From an uncultured Pelagibacteraceae bacterium (GTDB lineage Bacteria > Pseudomonadota > Alphaproteobacteria > Pelagibacterales > Pelagibacteraceae), in assembly GCA_902564385.1 (NCBI GenBank), contig CACFAT010000004.1, positions 22,669-86,668 of the forward strand: a DNA stretch of 64,000 nucleotides, written 5' to 3'. The stretch's first letter is position 1. Every line of letters starts with the position of its first letter. The position numbers and the translations under genes are program-made. Positions 50,764-61,012 of this stretch are shown piece after piece. Below the pieces are notes generated by a model. It saw nothing but the letters and a program-made list of their open reading frames with translations, was not told the DNA's origin and ran no database searches.

Positions 50764-52098
50764 TTAGTTTTTATTTAGAAATGTTTCAGAGGAGTCGTCC
50801 ATTGCTTTTGCCCAAGCTGTATGATGAACAGGAGCTACTGACCCTGTTACTGGAGATGAAAAAGATTTATTTCTATACGTTGATATATCTTCAACCTTAT
50901 GATGTTCCCATTCTTTAAAATGTTTTCTGATTAGTTCAAAATCTATTTTTGGATAATCTGACATCTCATGTAATTCTTTTGTGTATTCAGTCTGAAAATC
51001 AATCATCTGATCAGGATTTTCTAGTTTTTCTTCTAAAGCAACCCATTTATTAATATCTTTTTCAATATCCCCTCCATTTGGTATATTTATTTTCCCCATT
51101 ATAACATCTCTTGCGTACCAAGCTTGGCAATCAAACATATTGAATGTATGAAACTGATCTTGCATTCCTAGATACAAAAGTTTGTGATTATCTTGCCAAA
51201 CAACACCTTTGTATAATTTTGGAGGATAAAGTCTGTTTCTTGTTTTAAGTTTTAAATTTTCTTCCAAGAAAGGAAAATGATGTAGGTAACCAGTACATAG
51301 TATTATTACATCTGCATCCTGTTCCGTGCCATCTTTAAAAATTGCTTTTTTTCCCTCTAATCTATCTAAATAGAATACTTCCTTCATTCCTTCAGGCCAT
51401 TTAAAACCCATAGGATTATGCCTGTAGCCAATTGTTACACTTTTTGCTCCATATTTATTGCATTGAAGCGCAATATCCTCAGCGGAATAACTGCTTCCTA
51501 AAACTATAATATTTTTTCCTCTAAATTCTTCTGCATCTCTAAAATCATGTGAGTGCATTATTCTTCCAGGAAATGAACTCATACCTTTATATTCAGGTAT
51601 AAAAGGAACTGAAAAATGACCAGTGGACACTACAACGTAATCAAAATGATCAGTTAAAATTTTATCATTTTCTTTATCTTGATAGCTAACTTCAAATTTG
51701 TCTGATTTAAAAACTGTATTAACCACTCTTGTATTAAATTTAATTTTATTTCTTAAATTTCCTTTACTTACTCTACTAGTGATATAATCATAAAGTACTT
51801 CTCTAGGTGGGAAAGAAGGAATTGGCTTTCCAAAATGTTCATCAAAAGAATAATCTGCAAATTCAAGACACTCTTTAGGTCCATTTGACCAAAGATATCT
51901 ATACATACTATTATGAACTGGATCTCCATATTGGTCAGATCCCGTTCTCCAGCTATAATTCCAAAGACCTCCCCAATCACTTTGTTTTTCAAAGCAAACT
52001 ATTTCAGGTATTTTGTCTCCTTTTTTCTCGGCATGTTCAAAAGCCCTCAGAATTGACAATCCACAAGGTCCAGCACCGATAATAGCGACTTTAGTCAT
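50764..52098 (-). CDS. tmm: Trimethylamine monooxygenase (flavin-containing monooxygenase)
   Basis: The 444-residue protein is a bacterial flavin-containing monooxygenase: FAD motif AIIGAGPCGLS near 5-15, FEKQSDWGGLWNYSWRTG, SMYRYLWSNGPKECLEF, STGHFSVPFIP, NADP-side GSSYSAEDIALQ and ILCTGYLHHFPF. The wording MYRYLWSNGPKE and DQFHTFNMFDCQAWYARDVIMG agrees closely with what I recall of characterised Tmm. It oxidises trimethylamine to TMAO with NADPH and oxygen, and can also act on DMS. It converges with the GH63 gene and is divergent from the alcohol dehydrogenase gene. Confidence 0.93.
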   Translation of the reverse strand: MTKVAIIGAGPCGLSILRAFEHAEKKGDKIPEIVCFEKQSDWGGLWNYSWRTGSDQYGDPVHNSMYRYLWSNGPKECLEFADYSFDEHFGKPIPSFPPREVLYDYITSRVSKGNLRNKIKFNTRVVNTVFKSDKFEVSYQDKENDKILTDHFDYVVVSTGHFSVPFIPEYKGMSSFPGRIMHSHDFRDAEEFRGKNIIVLGSSYSAEDIALQCNKYGAKSVTIGYRHNPMGFKWPEGMKEVFYLDRLEGKKAIFKDGTEQDADVIILCTGYLHHFPFLEENLKLKTRNRLYPPKLYKGVVWQDNHKLLYLGMQDQFHTFNMFDCQAWYARDVIMGKINIPNGGDIEKDINKWVALEEKLENPDQMIDFQTEYTKELHEMSDYPKIDFELIRKHFKEWEHHKVEDISTYRNKSFSSPVTGSVAPVHHTAWAKAMDDSSETFLNKN

Positions 52099-52174
52099 GA
52101 TAATTTTTCCTCTACAATTAAAATTATAAATATATTGTACTAAGAAAAATAGAAAAATTAAATATTATTTTAAT

Positions 52175-53332
52175 ATGAAAACTAATTGGAATTATCCTAC
52201 TACAATTTGGGTTGGAGAGAACAGAATTCAAGATTTAAGCATAGCATGTAAAAATTTGAAAATTAATAAACCATTATTTGTCACAGATAAGGATTTAATT
52301 AATCTAAAAATGGTTCAAGATATTATTTTAGATTTAAAAAAAACCTTTAATCATCTTCAAGTTTTTTCAAATTTTTCAGGTAATCCTGTAGGCGAGAATG
52401 TGGAAGAGGGAGTGGGGGAGTTTAAAAAATTAGGTTGTGATGGAGTTATTGCATTTGGTGGTGGCAGCGGTCTTGATGTAGGTAAAGCTATTGCTTTTAT
52501 GACAGGACAGTCTAGACCATTATGGGATTTTGAAGATATAGGTGATTATTGGAAAAGAGCAGATGAAACTAACATTGCACCGATCATTGCTGTACCCACT
52601 ACAGCAGGGACAGGATCAGAAACTGGAAGAGCATCAGCTATAATCAATAAACAAACAGGTATAAAAAAAATTATTTTCCACCCGAAATTTTTACCTTCAA
52701 TTGTAATTTTAGATCCTAATTTAACTTTAGATCTTTCTCCAAGATTGACTGCAGCGACAGGCATGGATGCTTTGGCACACAATTTAGAAGCTTTTTGTGC
52801 GCCTGGATTTCACCCGATGGCTGATGGAATTGCGATTGAGGGAATGAAGTTAATTAAAAACTCATTAATTAAAGCAGTTAAGAACGGTAAAGATTTAAAT
52901 GCTAGAGCAGAATTATTAGCTTCAGCTAGTATGGGTTCTACCGCTTTTCAAAAAGGGCTTGGTGCTATTCATTCTTTAAGCCACCCTATTAATGCACAAT
53001 TTAATGTTCACCACGGTTTATCAAATGCTATCTTTATGCCTTATGTATTAACTTTTAACAAAGATATGATTGAAAAAAGGATAATTTCTATATGTGATTA
53101 TCTCAAAATCGATAAAAGTTTTGATAGTTTTTTAAAGTGGATTTTAGAACTAAGAAAAGAATTAAATATACCGCATAAATTATCAGAAATTGTTGATGTA
53201 AATAAAATAAATTTAGAGCAGTTATCAGTTATGGCATTAGAAGATCCTTCAACTTCTACCAATCCAAGAACAATGAGTAAGGATGACATGAAAGCACTTT
53301 ATGAACATAGTATTTCAGGTAAATTATTTTAA
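52175..53332 (+). CDS. Iron-containing (group III) alcohol dehydrogenase
   Basis: The 385-residue product has the NAD-binding GGGSGLDVGKA at 95-105, the TTAGTGSE motif, and the metal-ligand region DALAHNLEAF (Asp198, His202) with later His residues in IHSLSHPINA and HHGLSNA. Substrates in this family range over alcohols, glycerol-like compounds and hydroxy acids. The stop overlaps the start of the class I amidotransferase gene, so both work under one promoter in the 76-base divergent region with tmm. Confidence 0.85.
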   Translation: MKTNWNYPTTIWVGENRIQDLSIACKNLKINKPLFVTDKDLINLKMVQDIILDLKKTFNHLQVFSNFSGNPVGENVEEGVGEFKKLGCDGVIAFGGGSGLDVGKAIAFMTGQSRPLWDFEDIGDYWKRADETNIAPIIAVPTTAGTGSETGRASAIINKQTGIKKIIFHPKFLPSIVILDPNLTLDLSPRLTAATGMDALAHNLEAFCAPGFHPMADGIAIEGMKLIKNSLIKAVKNGKDLNARAELLASASMGSTAFQKGLGAIHSLSHPINAQFNVHHGLSNAIFMPYVLTFNKDMIEKRIISICDYLKIDKSFDSFLKWILELRKELNIPHKLSEIVDVNKINLEQLSVMALEDPSTSTNPRTMSKDDMKALYEHSISGKLF

Positions 53333-54114
53333 TGAAAAGAATTCTGATAGTTGAAGGTAACCTTAGAGAAGAAAATCAAAGCTTTACTGATGGTGGAATT
53401 AAAACTCATACTGAAAGTTTAAAAGACAGTATTAGTTATTTTACAGATCAATTAGATATTGATGTTGTTAATCCTTCATCAGATGAAAATATTAATGAAG
53501 TAGCTAAAGATTTAACTAAATATCATGGAATGATATGGGGTGGTAGTAGTTTAAATATTTACAATGATACTCCAGAAATAAGAAGACAAATAAACTTTAT
53601 GAGGGAATGTCAAAAGAATATAAAAAATATATTCGCAATATGTTGGGGAATGCAAGTTGCTGTGACCGTTGCTGGTGGTGAAGTAAAGAAATGCCCTAAT
53701 GGCGCTCACAGGGGAATAGCTCACGACATAGAAATAAATGAAAATGGTCTTAAACATCCGCTTTATAAAAATAAAAATAAAAAATTTAATACCCCTGCAT
53801 TTAATTTTGATGAAGTTGTAAAATTACCTGAGGGCTCCACATTACTTTCATCAAATCCAATAAATAAAGTCATGGGTATAAATTTTAATGTTGGTTCAAC
53901 GAATGTATGGGGAATACAATATCACCCAGAAATAACTTATGCCAAAATGATAAGCTTAATTCATTTTAGGAGAGATCGACTTTTAGAAAAAAAAGCATTT
54001 ATTGACCAAATGGAAATAGACTCTCACGTAAAAATTATAGAAGATGAAAATAAAATTTCAAATAAAGATGCAAGGATGAGAGAATTAGAAAATTGGCTAA
54101 ATAATTTAAATTAG
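53332..54114 (+). CDS. Class I glutamine amidotransferase-like protein
   Basis: The 260-residue protein has a complete triad: Cys104 in AICWGMQVA, and His198 and Glu200 in GIQYHPEI. The middle is similar to GMP synthase amidotransferase domains, but the synthetase domain is absent. Proteins of this kind hydrolyse glutamine or gamma-glutamyl compounds. It overlaps the alcohol dehydrogenase gene by one base and fhs by four bases on the other strand. A gamma-glutamyl-amine hydrolase role would suit the neighbourhood but is unproven. Confidence 0.78.
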   Translation: MKRILIVEGNLREENQSFTDGGIKTHTESLKDSISYFTDQLDIDVVNPSSDENINEVAKDLTKYHGMIWGGSSLNIYNDTPEIRRQINFMRECQKNIKNIFAICWGMQVAVTVAGGEVKKCPNGAHRGIAHDIEINENGLKHPLYKNKNKKFNTPAFNFDEVVKLPEGSTLLSSNPINKVMGINFNVGSTNVWGIQYHPEITYAKMISLIHFRRDRLLEKKAFIDQMEIDSHVKIIEDENKISNKDARMRELENWLNNLN

Positions 54115-55790
54115 AACAAGCCTTCTATTTCACCTTTTTCATTTAGCTTGATAGAGTCTGCCGCAGGAACTCTTGGAAGTCCAGGCATTGTCATGATGGC
54201 TCCACATATAACAACAATAAACTCTGCACCTGAAGATAATCTTACTTCTCTAATTGGTAATGAATGGCCTGTTGGAGCACCTTTTGCGTTTGGATCAGTA
54301 GAAAAACTATATTGTGTTTTTGCTACGCATATAGGTAAATTTCCATAACCCGCTTCTTCAAAAGATTTTAATTGATCTTTTATTTTACTGTCAGCAACAA
54401 CTTCGTTTGCTCGATATATTTCTTTTGCAACAGTTTCAACTTTCTTTAACAAAGGTGTTTTTTCATCATATAAAAATTTAAAATTTGCTTGTTTTTGATC
54501 AATTAAATCTACAACATGTGAAGCAAGTTCTTTTGTCCCTTCGCCACCATTTGACCAATGAGTGCATAAAGTAGCTTTTACTCCCATATTATCACAAGCA
54601 TTTATTAACTCTTTTACCTCATTATCTGTATCAGCAACAAAATGATTAACAGCAACCGCTACCGGTAAACCAAATTTTTTTACGTTTTCAATATGTCTTT
54701 CTAAATTTACTAAACCTTTTTTTAACGCTTCTACATTTTCATTTTTTAAATCTTCTTTAGCTACACCGCCGTGCATTTTTAATGCTCTGATTGTTGCAAC
54801 AATAACTACACACTCAGGTTTTAAATTTGATTTTCTACATTTAATATCTAAAAATTTTTCTGCTCCTAGGTCTGCTCCAAATCCAGCTTCAGTTACAACA
54901 TAATCAGCTAGTTTTAAACCTGCTTTAGTTGCTATTACAGAGTTACAACCGTGCGCAATGTTTGCAAAAGGACCACCATGAATAATCGCTGGATTATTTT
55001 CTAACGTTTGAGTTACGTTAGGCCTGATTGCTTCTTTTAACAAAACAGTCATTGGTCCGTGGGCATTTAAGTCTTTTGCAAAAATAGGCTTTCTATCTCT
55101 AGTATAAGCAACAGTAATATTACCGATTCTCTTTTCCAAATCTTCAAGATCATTTGCTAAACAAAAGATAGCCATTATCTCAGATGCTACTGTAATATCA
55201 AAACCATCTTCTCTTGGAAAACCATTAGCTACTCCACCTAAATTAATATTGATAGATCTTAAAGATCTATCATTCATATCCATTACTCTTCTCCAGACTA
55301 CTCTTCTTACATCTATGTTTAATTTATTTCCCCAATAAATATGATTATCAATCAACGCTGACAATAAATTGTGAGCAGATGTAATTGCATGGAAGTCTCC
55401 AGTAAAATGTAAATTGATTTGTTCCATTGGAACAACTTGAGCATATCCTCCACCTGCTGCTCCACCTTTCATTCCAAACGAAGGACCTAAACTAGGTTCA
55501 CGTAAACACACTATAGAATTTTTACCAATTTTATTTAATCCATCATTTAAACCAACTGACGTAGTGGTTTTTCCCTCACCTGCAGGAGTTGGTGTAATAG
55601 CAGTAACTAAAATTAATTTTCCATTTTGTTTATCTTTTAAACTATCCAAATATTCTAAATTTATTTTAGCAATATGACGTCCCATAGGGCTAAAAGCACT
55701 TGGTTCGTCTGGAACATTAATTTTACCCAAAATCTCATTTATGGGTTTCATTTTTGCTTCTCGTGCAATTTGGATATCTGATTTTGACAT
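54111..55790 (-). CDS. fhs: Formate-tetrahydrofolate ligase
   Basis: The 559-residue product shows the signature ATP loop [16 protein letters not shown] near residues 68-83, [36 protein letters not shown] and a C-terminal [12 protein letters not shown]. Fhs couples formate to tetrahydrofolate with ATP, or in reverse releases formate and ATP from 10-formyl-THF. It is divergent from soxBDAG, which yields methylene-THF, so it likely serves to balance the one-carbon pool. Confidence 0.95.
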   Translation of the reverse strand: MSKSDIQIAREAKMKPINEILGKINVPDEPSAFSPMGRHIAKINLEYLDSLKDKQNGKLILVTAITPTPAGEGKTTTSVGLNDGLNKIGKNSIVCLREPSLGPSFGMKGGAAGGGYAQVVPMEQINLHFTGDFHAITSAHNLLSALIDNHIYWGNKLNIDVRRVVWRRVMDMNDRSLRSININLGGVANGFPREDGFDITVASEIMAIFCLANDLEDLEKRIGNITVAYTRDRKPIFAKDLNAHGPMTVLLKEAIRPNVTQTLENNPAIIHGGPFANIAHGCNSVIATKAGLKLADYVVTEAGFGADLGAEKFLDIKCRKSNLKPECVVIVATIRALKMHGGVAKEDLKNENVEALKKGLVNLERHIENVKKFGLPVAVAVNHFVADTDNEVKELINACDNMGVKATLCTHWSNGGEGTKELASHVVDLIDQKQANFKFLYDEKTPLLKKVETVAKEIYRANEVVADSKIKDQLKSFEEAGYGNLPICVAKTQYSFSTDPNAKGAPTGHSLPIREVRLSSGAEFIVVICGAIMTMPGLPRVPAADSIKLNEKGEIEGLF

Positions 55791-55911
55791 AAATCTAATT
55801 ACTTATTAATGAGCAGAATTACTATCCTTTTTTGTCACGTATTTAAACATCTAAAAAATATATATAAAAAAAATTAGCAAAAACTTATATTTAATTTTAT
55901 AAAACTTACGG

Positions 55912-57168
55912 ATGCAGAAATATTCAGTATTTAGTCTAATCAAAAACGCTTTCTCCAATCACCAAAATTGGGAAGTTGCTTGGAAAGATCCAACTCCAAA
56001 AAGTGAATATGATGTAGTCATCATTGGAGGCGGAGGACATGGTCTTGCTACTGCATATTATTTAGCAAAAGAACATAATATTAGAAATGTAGCTATCATT
56101 GAGAAAGGCTGGATTGGTGGTGGAAATGTTGGTCGAAATACAACGATCATAAGATCAAATTTTATGTACGATGCTAATGCAAGATTTAATGAATTTGGAA
56201 TGGATTTATGGAGAAACTTAAGTCAAGAACTGAACTTTAATGTGATGTTTTCTCCAAGAGGAATAATAAACTTAGCCCACTCAGATGCTCAAATGAACGC
56301 ATATGCTCGTAGAGGAAACTCTATGAGATTAAATGGAATAGATGCAAAATTATTGGATAGAGACGAAGTTAAAAAATTAATTCCAATGGCTGACTTTAGC
56401 GATGAAGTACGTTTCCCAATTTTTGGAGGCTTAATGCAACCAAGCGCTGGTACCGCAAGACATGATGCTGTTGCTTGGGGTTATGCACGTCAAGCAGATG
56501 ATATGGGAGTAGATATAATACAGCATTGTGAGGTCACTGGTTTTGATGTTGTTAATGGAAAGATAAAAGGAATTAGAACTTCAAGAGGAGATATTAAAGC
56601 AAAAAAAGTTGGATTATGTGTTGCAGGTAGCACAAATATATTAGCTGAAAAATTAAATATGACTCTGCCAATAGAAACACATGTACTGCAAGCTTGTGTT
56701 TCAGAACCTGTAAAACCATTATTAGACGGAGTAGTAACTTTTGGTGCAGGCCACTTTTATATAAGTCAATCAGATAAAGGTGAGATGGTAATGGGTGGTG
56801 ATCTTGATGGATATAATAGTTATGCTCAAAGAGGTAACTTACCAACTATACAACATGTATTGACAGGTGGCTTAGCTTTGTTTCCATTTTTAAGTAGATT
56901 AAAAATGTTAAGGACATGGGGAGGGATCATGGATATGTCTATGGATGGTTCCCCAATAATTGATAAAACTCATATTGAAGGTTTATATTTAAACTGCGGA
57001 TGGTGTTATGGAGGTTTTAAATCAACTCCTGTTTCAGGTTGGACTTTTGCTCATACAATTGCGCAAGACCAAGTTCATGAATTAAATTCAGAATTAAGAT
57101 TAAATAGATTTTCTACAGGTCATCTTTTAGATGAAAAAGGTTTAGGAACTAAAACCTGGATTGGTTAA
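55912..57168 (+). CDS. soxB: Sarcosine oxidase/N-methylglutamate dehydrogenase beta-type subunit (SoxB/MgdA)
   Basis: The 418-residue product has the FAD motif DVVIIGGGGHGLATAYYLA near residues 35-53, GGNVGRNTTIIRSNF, and GTARHDAVAWGYARQ, where the RHD histidine is the likely covalent FMN site of heterotetrameric sarcosine oxidase. The C-terminal GGFKSTPVSGWTFAH segment binds flavin. First gene of a B-D-A-G operon. MgdA of N-methylglutamate dehydrogenase is homologous and has the same order, so substrate could be sarcosine or N-methylglutamate. Confidence 0.9.
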   Translation: MQKYSVFSLIKNAFSNHQNWEVAWKDPTPKSEYDVVIIGGGGHGLATAYYLAKEHNIRNVAIIEKGWIGGGNVGRNTTIIRSNFMYDANARFNEFGMDLWRNLSQELNFNVMFSPRGIINLAHSDAQMNAYARRGNSMRLNGIDAKLLDRDEVKKLIPMADFSDEVRFPIFGGLMQPSAGTARHDAVAWGYARQADDMGVDIIQHCEVTGFDVVNGKIKGIRTSRGDIKAKKVGLCVAGSTNILAEKLNMTLPIETHVLQACVSEPVKPLLDGVVTFGAGHFYISQSDKGEMVMGGDLDGYNSYAQRGNLPTIQHVLTGGLALFPFLSRLKMLRTWGGIMDMSMDGSPIIDKTHIEGLYLNCGWCYGGFKSTPVSGWTFAHTIAQDQVHELNSELRLNRFSTGHLLDEKGLGTKTWIG

Positions 57169-57171
57169 AAA

Positions 57172-57441
57172 ATGTTATATATCAAATGTCCTTATTGCGG
57201 TTTAAGAGCACAAAAAGAATTTTCATATGGAGGTGATGCAACTGTAAAAAGACCTAATATAAATGAAGAAGTATCAAGCGAGGATTGGGATAATTTTGTT
57301 TATATGAGAAAAAGTCCAAGAGGGAAACATATAGAGTTATGGCAACATATAGCTGGATGTAGACAATGGATTAAGGTGCAAAGAGACACCGCTACACATG
57401 AAATTTTCCAAACAGCAAAAGTCACAGAAGAAATAAGATGA
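57172..57441 (+). CDS. soxD: Sarcosine oxidase/N-methylglutamate dehydrogenase delta-type subunit (SoxD/MgdB)
   Basis: The 89-residue protein starts MLYIKCPYCGLR, giving Cys6 and Cys9 for a zinc site completed by the HIAGCRQW region near residue 60. SRGEY-like family features are replaced by KSPRGKHIELWQH. Length and position between soxB and soxA are as expected. It overlaps soxA by four bases. Confidence 0.9.
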   Translation: MLYIKCPYCGLRAQKEFSYGGDATVKRPNINEEVSSEDWDNFVYMRKSPRGKHIELWQHIAGCRQWIKVQRDTATHEIFQTAKVTEEIR

Positions 57442-60434
57442 GCCAACCATTTAGATTAAATAAAGAGGGATTAATTAATCGAAACAAAAAAATATCTTTT
57501 ACTTTTAATGGTAAAAAATTATTTGGATATGAAGGTGATACAATTGCATCTGCTTTAATAGCAAATGGAATACACCTAGTTGGTAGAAGTTTTAAATATC
57601 ATAGACCGAGAGGTTTTTTTGGTGCAGGAGTGGAGGAGCCAAACGCAAAGCTTCAAGTAGAATTCAATGGTCATTCAGAGCCAAATGTTAACGCAACAGA
57701 AATGGAACTCGTTGAAGGTTTATCAGCTACTAGCCAGAATTGTTGGCCATCAGTTAATTTTGATATTGGTGCAATTAATAATTTTTTAAAAATGTTTTTC
57801 CCTGCTGGGTTTTATTACAAAACATTTATGTGGCCTAAAAGTTTCTGGTATAAAATTTACGAACCTTTCATAAGAAAAGCTGCAGGTTTAGGGGTTGCTT
57901 CAATAGAAAAAGATAAAGAAAGATACGAACATAAATTTGAGTATTGTGATCTATTAGTTACTGGATCTGGGCCATCTGGATTAGCAAGCGCTTATGCTGC
58001 TGCAAAAAATGGAGCAAAAGTAATTTTAGCTGAGGATAAACCAAGATTTGGAGGAACACTTTTAACCGACGATGTAAGCATCGATAATTTATCAGGAAAA
58101 GATTGGGCAGAAAAAATAATTAGTGAATTAAAATCCATGCCTAATGTAACTGTAAAAAATAGATCTCAAGTTTTTGGTTACTATGATCATAATATGCTGG
58201 TTATGTTTGAGAGAGTTAGTGATCATTTAGAGAAAAAATCAAAATTCACTCCAAGACAAAGACTTTGGTATATTAGAGCCAAAGAAACAATTTTATCAAC
58301 TGGTTCAATTGAAAGACCAATTGTATTTGGAAACAATGATACTCCAGGAATTTTTTTATCAGCTGCTGCAAAAGAATATATGAAAGTCTACGGAGTTTTA
58401 GTAGGGAAAAAACCTTTAATATTTACTAATAACGATAGTGCATATGAAACAGCTTTAGAGTTCAAAAAAAATAATGTTGAACCAATTATATTAGATACTA
58501 GAGAAGAACATTCATCAGAATTAATCGATGAAGCTAAATCAAAAGGAATTGATATAAGATTTTCTCACGGTGTTATTGTTGCTAATGGGTACAAGAAAGT
58601 TAAATCTGCAAAAATTGGCAAACTTAATAAAGATAAAAATTCTTTTGAAAAAATAGAAACTGTAGATTGTGATTGTATTTGTGTGTCTGGATTTTGGACA
58701 CCATCTGTACATTTAGCATCACAATCAGGAAATAAACTTAAGTACGAAGAAAAAATTGATGCATTTATTCCAGATAAGAAAAAACAACATGAGACCTCAG
58801 TTGGCGCAGCAAATGGATCCTTTACTTTAGAAGAAAGTTTAAAAAATGGTTTTGAAAATGGTTCAAATCTTTCTGCTAAAATTACAGATACTAAAGCAGA
58901 AATTGCAATTCCAAATGTAAATGAAAAAAAATATGGTGCTCATGATAAATTTTGGTGTATGCCATTACCTAAAAATGAAAATCCAAAAAGATTTGTTGAT
59001 TTTCAAAATGATGTATCTGTTTCTGATATAGAAATCGCACTAAGAGAAGGTTACAGATCAATAGAGCACGTCAAAAGATACACAACTCTTGGAATGGCAA
59101 CAGATCAAGGCCGTACAAGTAATTTAAATGGTCTTCAGTTGGTATCTAATATAGAAAATAAAATAGTTCCTGAAGTGGGACACACAACATTTAGACCACC
59201 TTTCACACCAATTACAATCGGGACAATAGTTGGTCGTGAAGTAGGTATGGAATATATGCCGACTAGAAAAACCCCAATGCATGAATGGCATGAGAAAAAT
59301 AATGCAGTTTTTGTCGATGCAGGTGCCTGGAAGAGACCTCGATATTACAAACAAGGAAATGAAACTTTATTTGAAGCTTCAAAGAGAGAGGCAAAGAATG
59401 TTAGAGAGAACGTTGGTATCTGTGATGTAACAACATTAGGAAAAATTGATATCAAAGGTCCAGACGCAGCAGAATTTTTAAATAGAGTTTATACAAATGC
59501 TTGGATGAAATTACCTGTTGGAAAAGCAAGATATGGATTAATGCTCAGAGAAGATGGAATTGTCATGGACGATGGAACAACAACAAGGATTTCAGAAAAT
59601 CATTATCATATGACCACTACAACTGCACAAGCTGCAAATGTTTTATCTCACTTAGAATATTATCTTCAAATTGTATGGCCTGAATTAAATGTAAACGTTG
59701 TATCTACAACTGAGCAATGGGCAGGAGCTGCAATTGCAGGACCCAAATCTAGAGACATGTTATCAAAATTATATCCAGACTTAGATGTTTCAAATGATGC
59801 ATTGCCTTTTATGGGCTATAAAGAAGCAGACTTTTTTGGTGTTCCATCAAGAATTTTTAGAATTTCATTTTCAGGTGAACTTGCATACGAGATTAATGTC
59901 AAATCAGATCATGGCATGTTTATGTGGGAGAAAATGATGGAAGTAGGAAAAGAATTTGGAAATCAGCCTTATGGAACTGAAGCTTTATCAACATTAAGAA
60001 TAGAAATGGGACACGTTGCAGGACCAGAATTAGACGGCCGAACAATCCCATCAGATGTTTCACTAAATGGATTAGTTTCAAAGAAAAAAGATTTTATTGG
60101 TAAAAATTCTTTAGGAAGAGAAGCATTTAACGTTGAAAGCAGACAAAAAATTGTTGGACTTATTCCAATTGATAGAAAGTCTAGTATTCCTGAAGGATCT
60201 CATATCGTCCAAGATCAGAATGCAAAATTACCTAATCCTAAACTTGGTCACGTTTCTTCTTCTTGTTGGAGTGTAGAAAATAATAATCCATTTTCTCTAG
60301 CAATTATGAAAGATGGAAAAAACATGATTGGTAAAAAGTTTTTTGCGGTATCACCATTAAAAAATAAATCAATTGAGGTAGAAGTTATATCTTCACACTA
60401 TGTTGACCCAGAAGGAAAAAGAGTTAGATCATGA
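57438..60434 (+). CDS. soxA: Sarcosine oxidase/N-methylglutamate dehydrogenase alpha-type subunit (SoxA/MgdC)
   Basis: The 998-residue protein has three parts: an N-terminal ferredoxin-like domain (FTFNGKKLFGYEGDTIASAL near 22-41), an NAD-binding domain beginning LLVTGSGPSGLASAY near residue 172 with STGSIERPIVFGNNDTPG, and from about 620 a GcvT-type THF domain (DVTTLGKIDIKGPDAAEFL, GIVMDDGTTTRI, SFSGELAYEINV, FIGKNSLGREAF). It passes the released methyl carbon to tetrahydrofolate. It overlaps both neighbours by four bases. Confidence 0.92.
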   Translation: MSQPFRLNKEGLINRNKKISFTFNGKKLFGYEGDTIASALIANGIHLVGRSFKYHRPRGFFGAGVEEPNAKLQVEFNGHSEPNVNATEMELVEGLSATSQNCWPSVNFDIGAINNFLKMFFPAGFYYKTFMWPKSFWYKIYEPFIRKAAGLGVASIEKDKERYEHKFEYCDLLVTGSGPSGLASAYAAAKNGAKVILAEDKPRFGGTLLTDDVSIDNLSGKDWAEKIISELKSMPNVTVKNRSQVFGYYDHNMLVMFERVSDHLEKKSKFTPRQRLWYIRAKETILSTGSIERPIVFGNNDTPGIFLSAAAKEYMKVYGVLVGKKPLIFTNNDSAYETALEFKKNNVEPIILDTREEHSSELIDEAKSKGIDIRFSHGVIVANGYKKVKSAKIGKLNKDKNSFEKIETVDCDCICVSGFWTPSVHLASQSGNKLKYEEKIDAFIPDKKKQHETSVGAANGSFTLEESLKNGFENGSNLSAKITDTKAEIAIPNVNEKKYGAHDKFWCMPLPKNENPKRFVDFQNDVSVSDIEIALREGYRSIEHVKRYTTLGMATDQGRTSNLNGLQLVSNIENKIVPEVGHTTFRPPFTPITIGTIVGREVGMEYMPTRKTPMHEWHEKNNAVFVDAGAWKRPRYYKQGNETLFEASKREAKNVRENVGICDVTTLGKIDIKGPDAAEFLNRVYTNAWMKLPVGKARYGLMLREDGIVMDDGTTTRISENHYHMTTTTAQAANVLSHLEYYLQIVWPELNVNVVSTTEQWAGAAIAGPKSRDMLSKLYPDLDVSNDALPFMGYKEADFFGVPSRIFRISFSGELAYEINVKSDHGMFMWEKMMEVGKEFGNQPYGTEALSTLRIEMGHVAGPELDGRTIPSDVSLNGLVSKKKDFIGKNSLGREAFNVESRQKIVGLIPIDRKSSIPEGSHIVQDQNAKLPNPKLGHVSSSCWSVENNNPFSLAIMKDGKNMIGKKFFAVSPLKNKSIEVEVISSHYVDPEGKRVRS

Positions 60435-61009
60435 AAAATGTTTCTGCACTAGAAAATATTCATAAACATGGATTGTTTGGTAATCACGATAGCAAAGATG
60501 AGCTAATAAATATTAGAGAAATCAAAGATGTTTTGATTTATCAAATTGTAAAATATAAAAAATCTTCAATTAGTATTGATAAAATAAAAATAGATAATTT
60601 AAATTTACCTCAGACTCTTTTGGTATCTTCAAATCATAATACAAGAATTTTATGGATGGGACCTGATAATTGGTTAGTCGTTTCAACGAATAAAGAAATA
60701 GAAAAATCTATTTTAGAAAACCTAAGTCATGATGATTTTGCATTAACTGATCTATCTCATTCAAGAACAATACTTGAATTAGAAGGTTCTTTGGTAGATG
60801 AAGTATTAAAAAAAGGTTGTCCGTTAAACTTAGATGGTCTTGATGAAGGAAAATGTTCTAATTCTGCTTTTCATGCAATTACAATAACTATTGATTTTAT
60901 TAGTTCAAATCCAAGAAAAGTAAGAATATTTGCTTTAAGAAGTTTTGGTGAATCTCTTTATCATTCAATAACTGATTCTTGTTTAGAATTTGGCTATAAA
61001 GCTGAATAA
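60431..61009 (+). CDS. soxG: Sarcosine oxidase/N-methylglutamate dehydrogenase gamma-type subunit (SoxG/MgdD)
   Basis: The 192-residue protein has the SoxG layout: LPQTLLVSSNHNTRILWMGPDNWLVV in the middle and TDLSHSRTILELEGSLVDEVLKKGCPLNLD, then FALRSFGESLYHSI near the end. It is the fourth subunit of the B-D-A-G complex and ends the operon, converging on the transporter gene with a three-base gap. Confidence 0.9.
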   Translation: MKNVSALENIHKHGLFGNHDSKDELINIREIKDVLIYQIVKYKKSSISIDKIKIDNLNLPQTLLVSSNHNTRILWMGPDNWLVVSTNKEIEKSILENLSHDDFALTDLSHSRTILELEGSLVDEVLKKGCPLNLDGLDEGKCSNSAFHAITITIDFISSNPRKVRIFALRSFGESLYHSITDSCLEFGYKAE

Positions 61010-61012
61010 AAA

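Noticed and set aside
55912..61009. Firm naming of the operon as sarcosine oxidase
   Set aside because: MgdABCD has the same subunits and order, and gmaS plus glxBCD are present, so sequence by eye cannot separate the two; both names are given.
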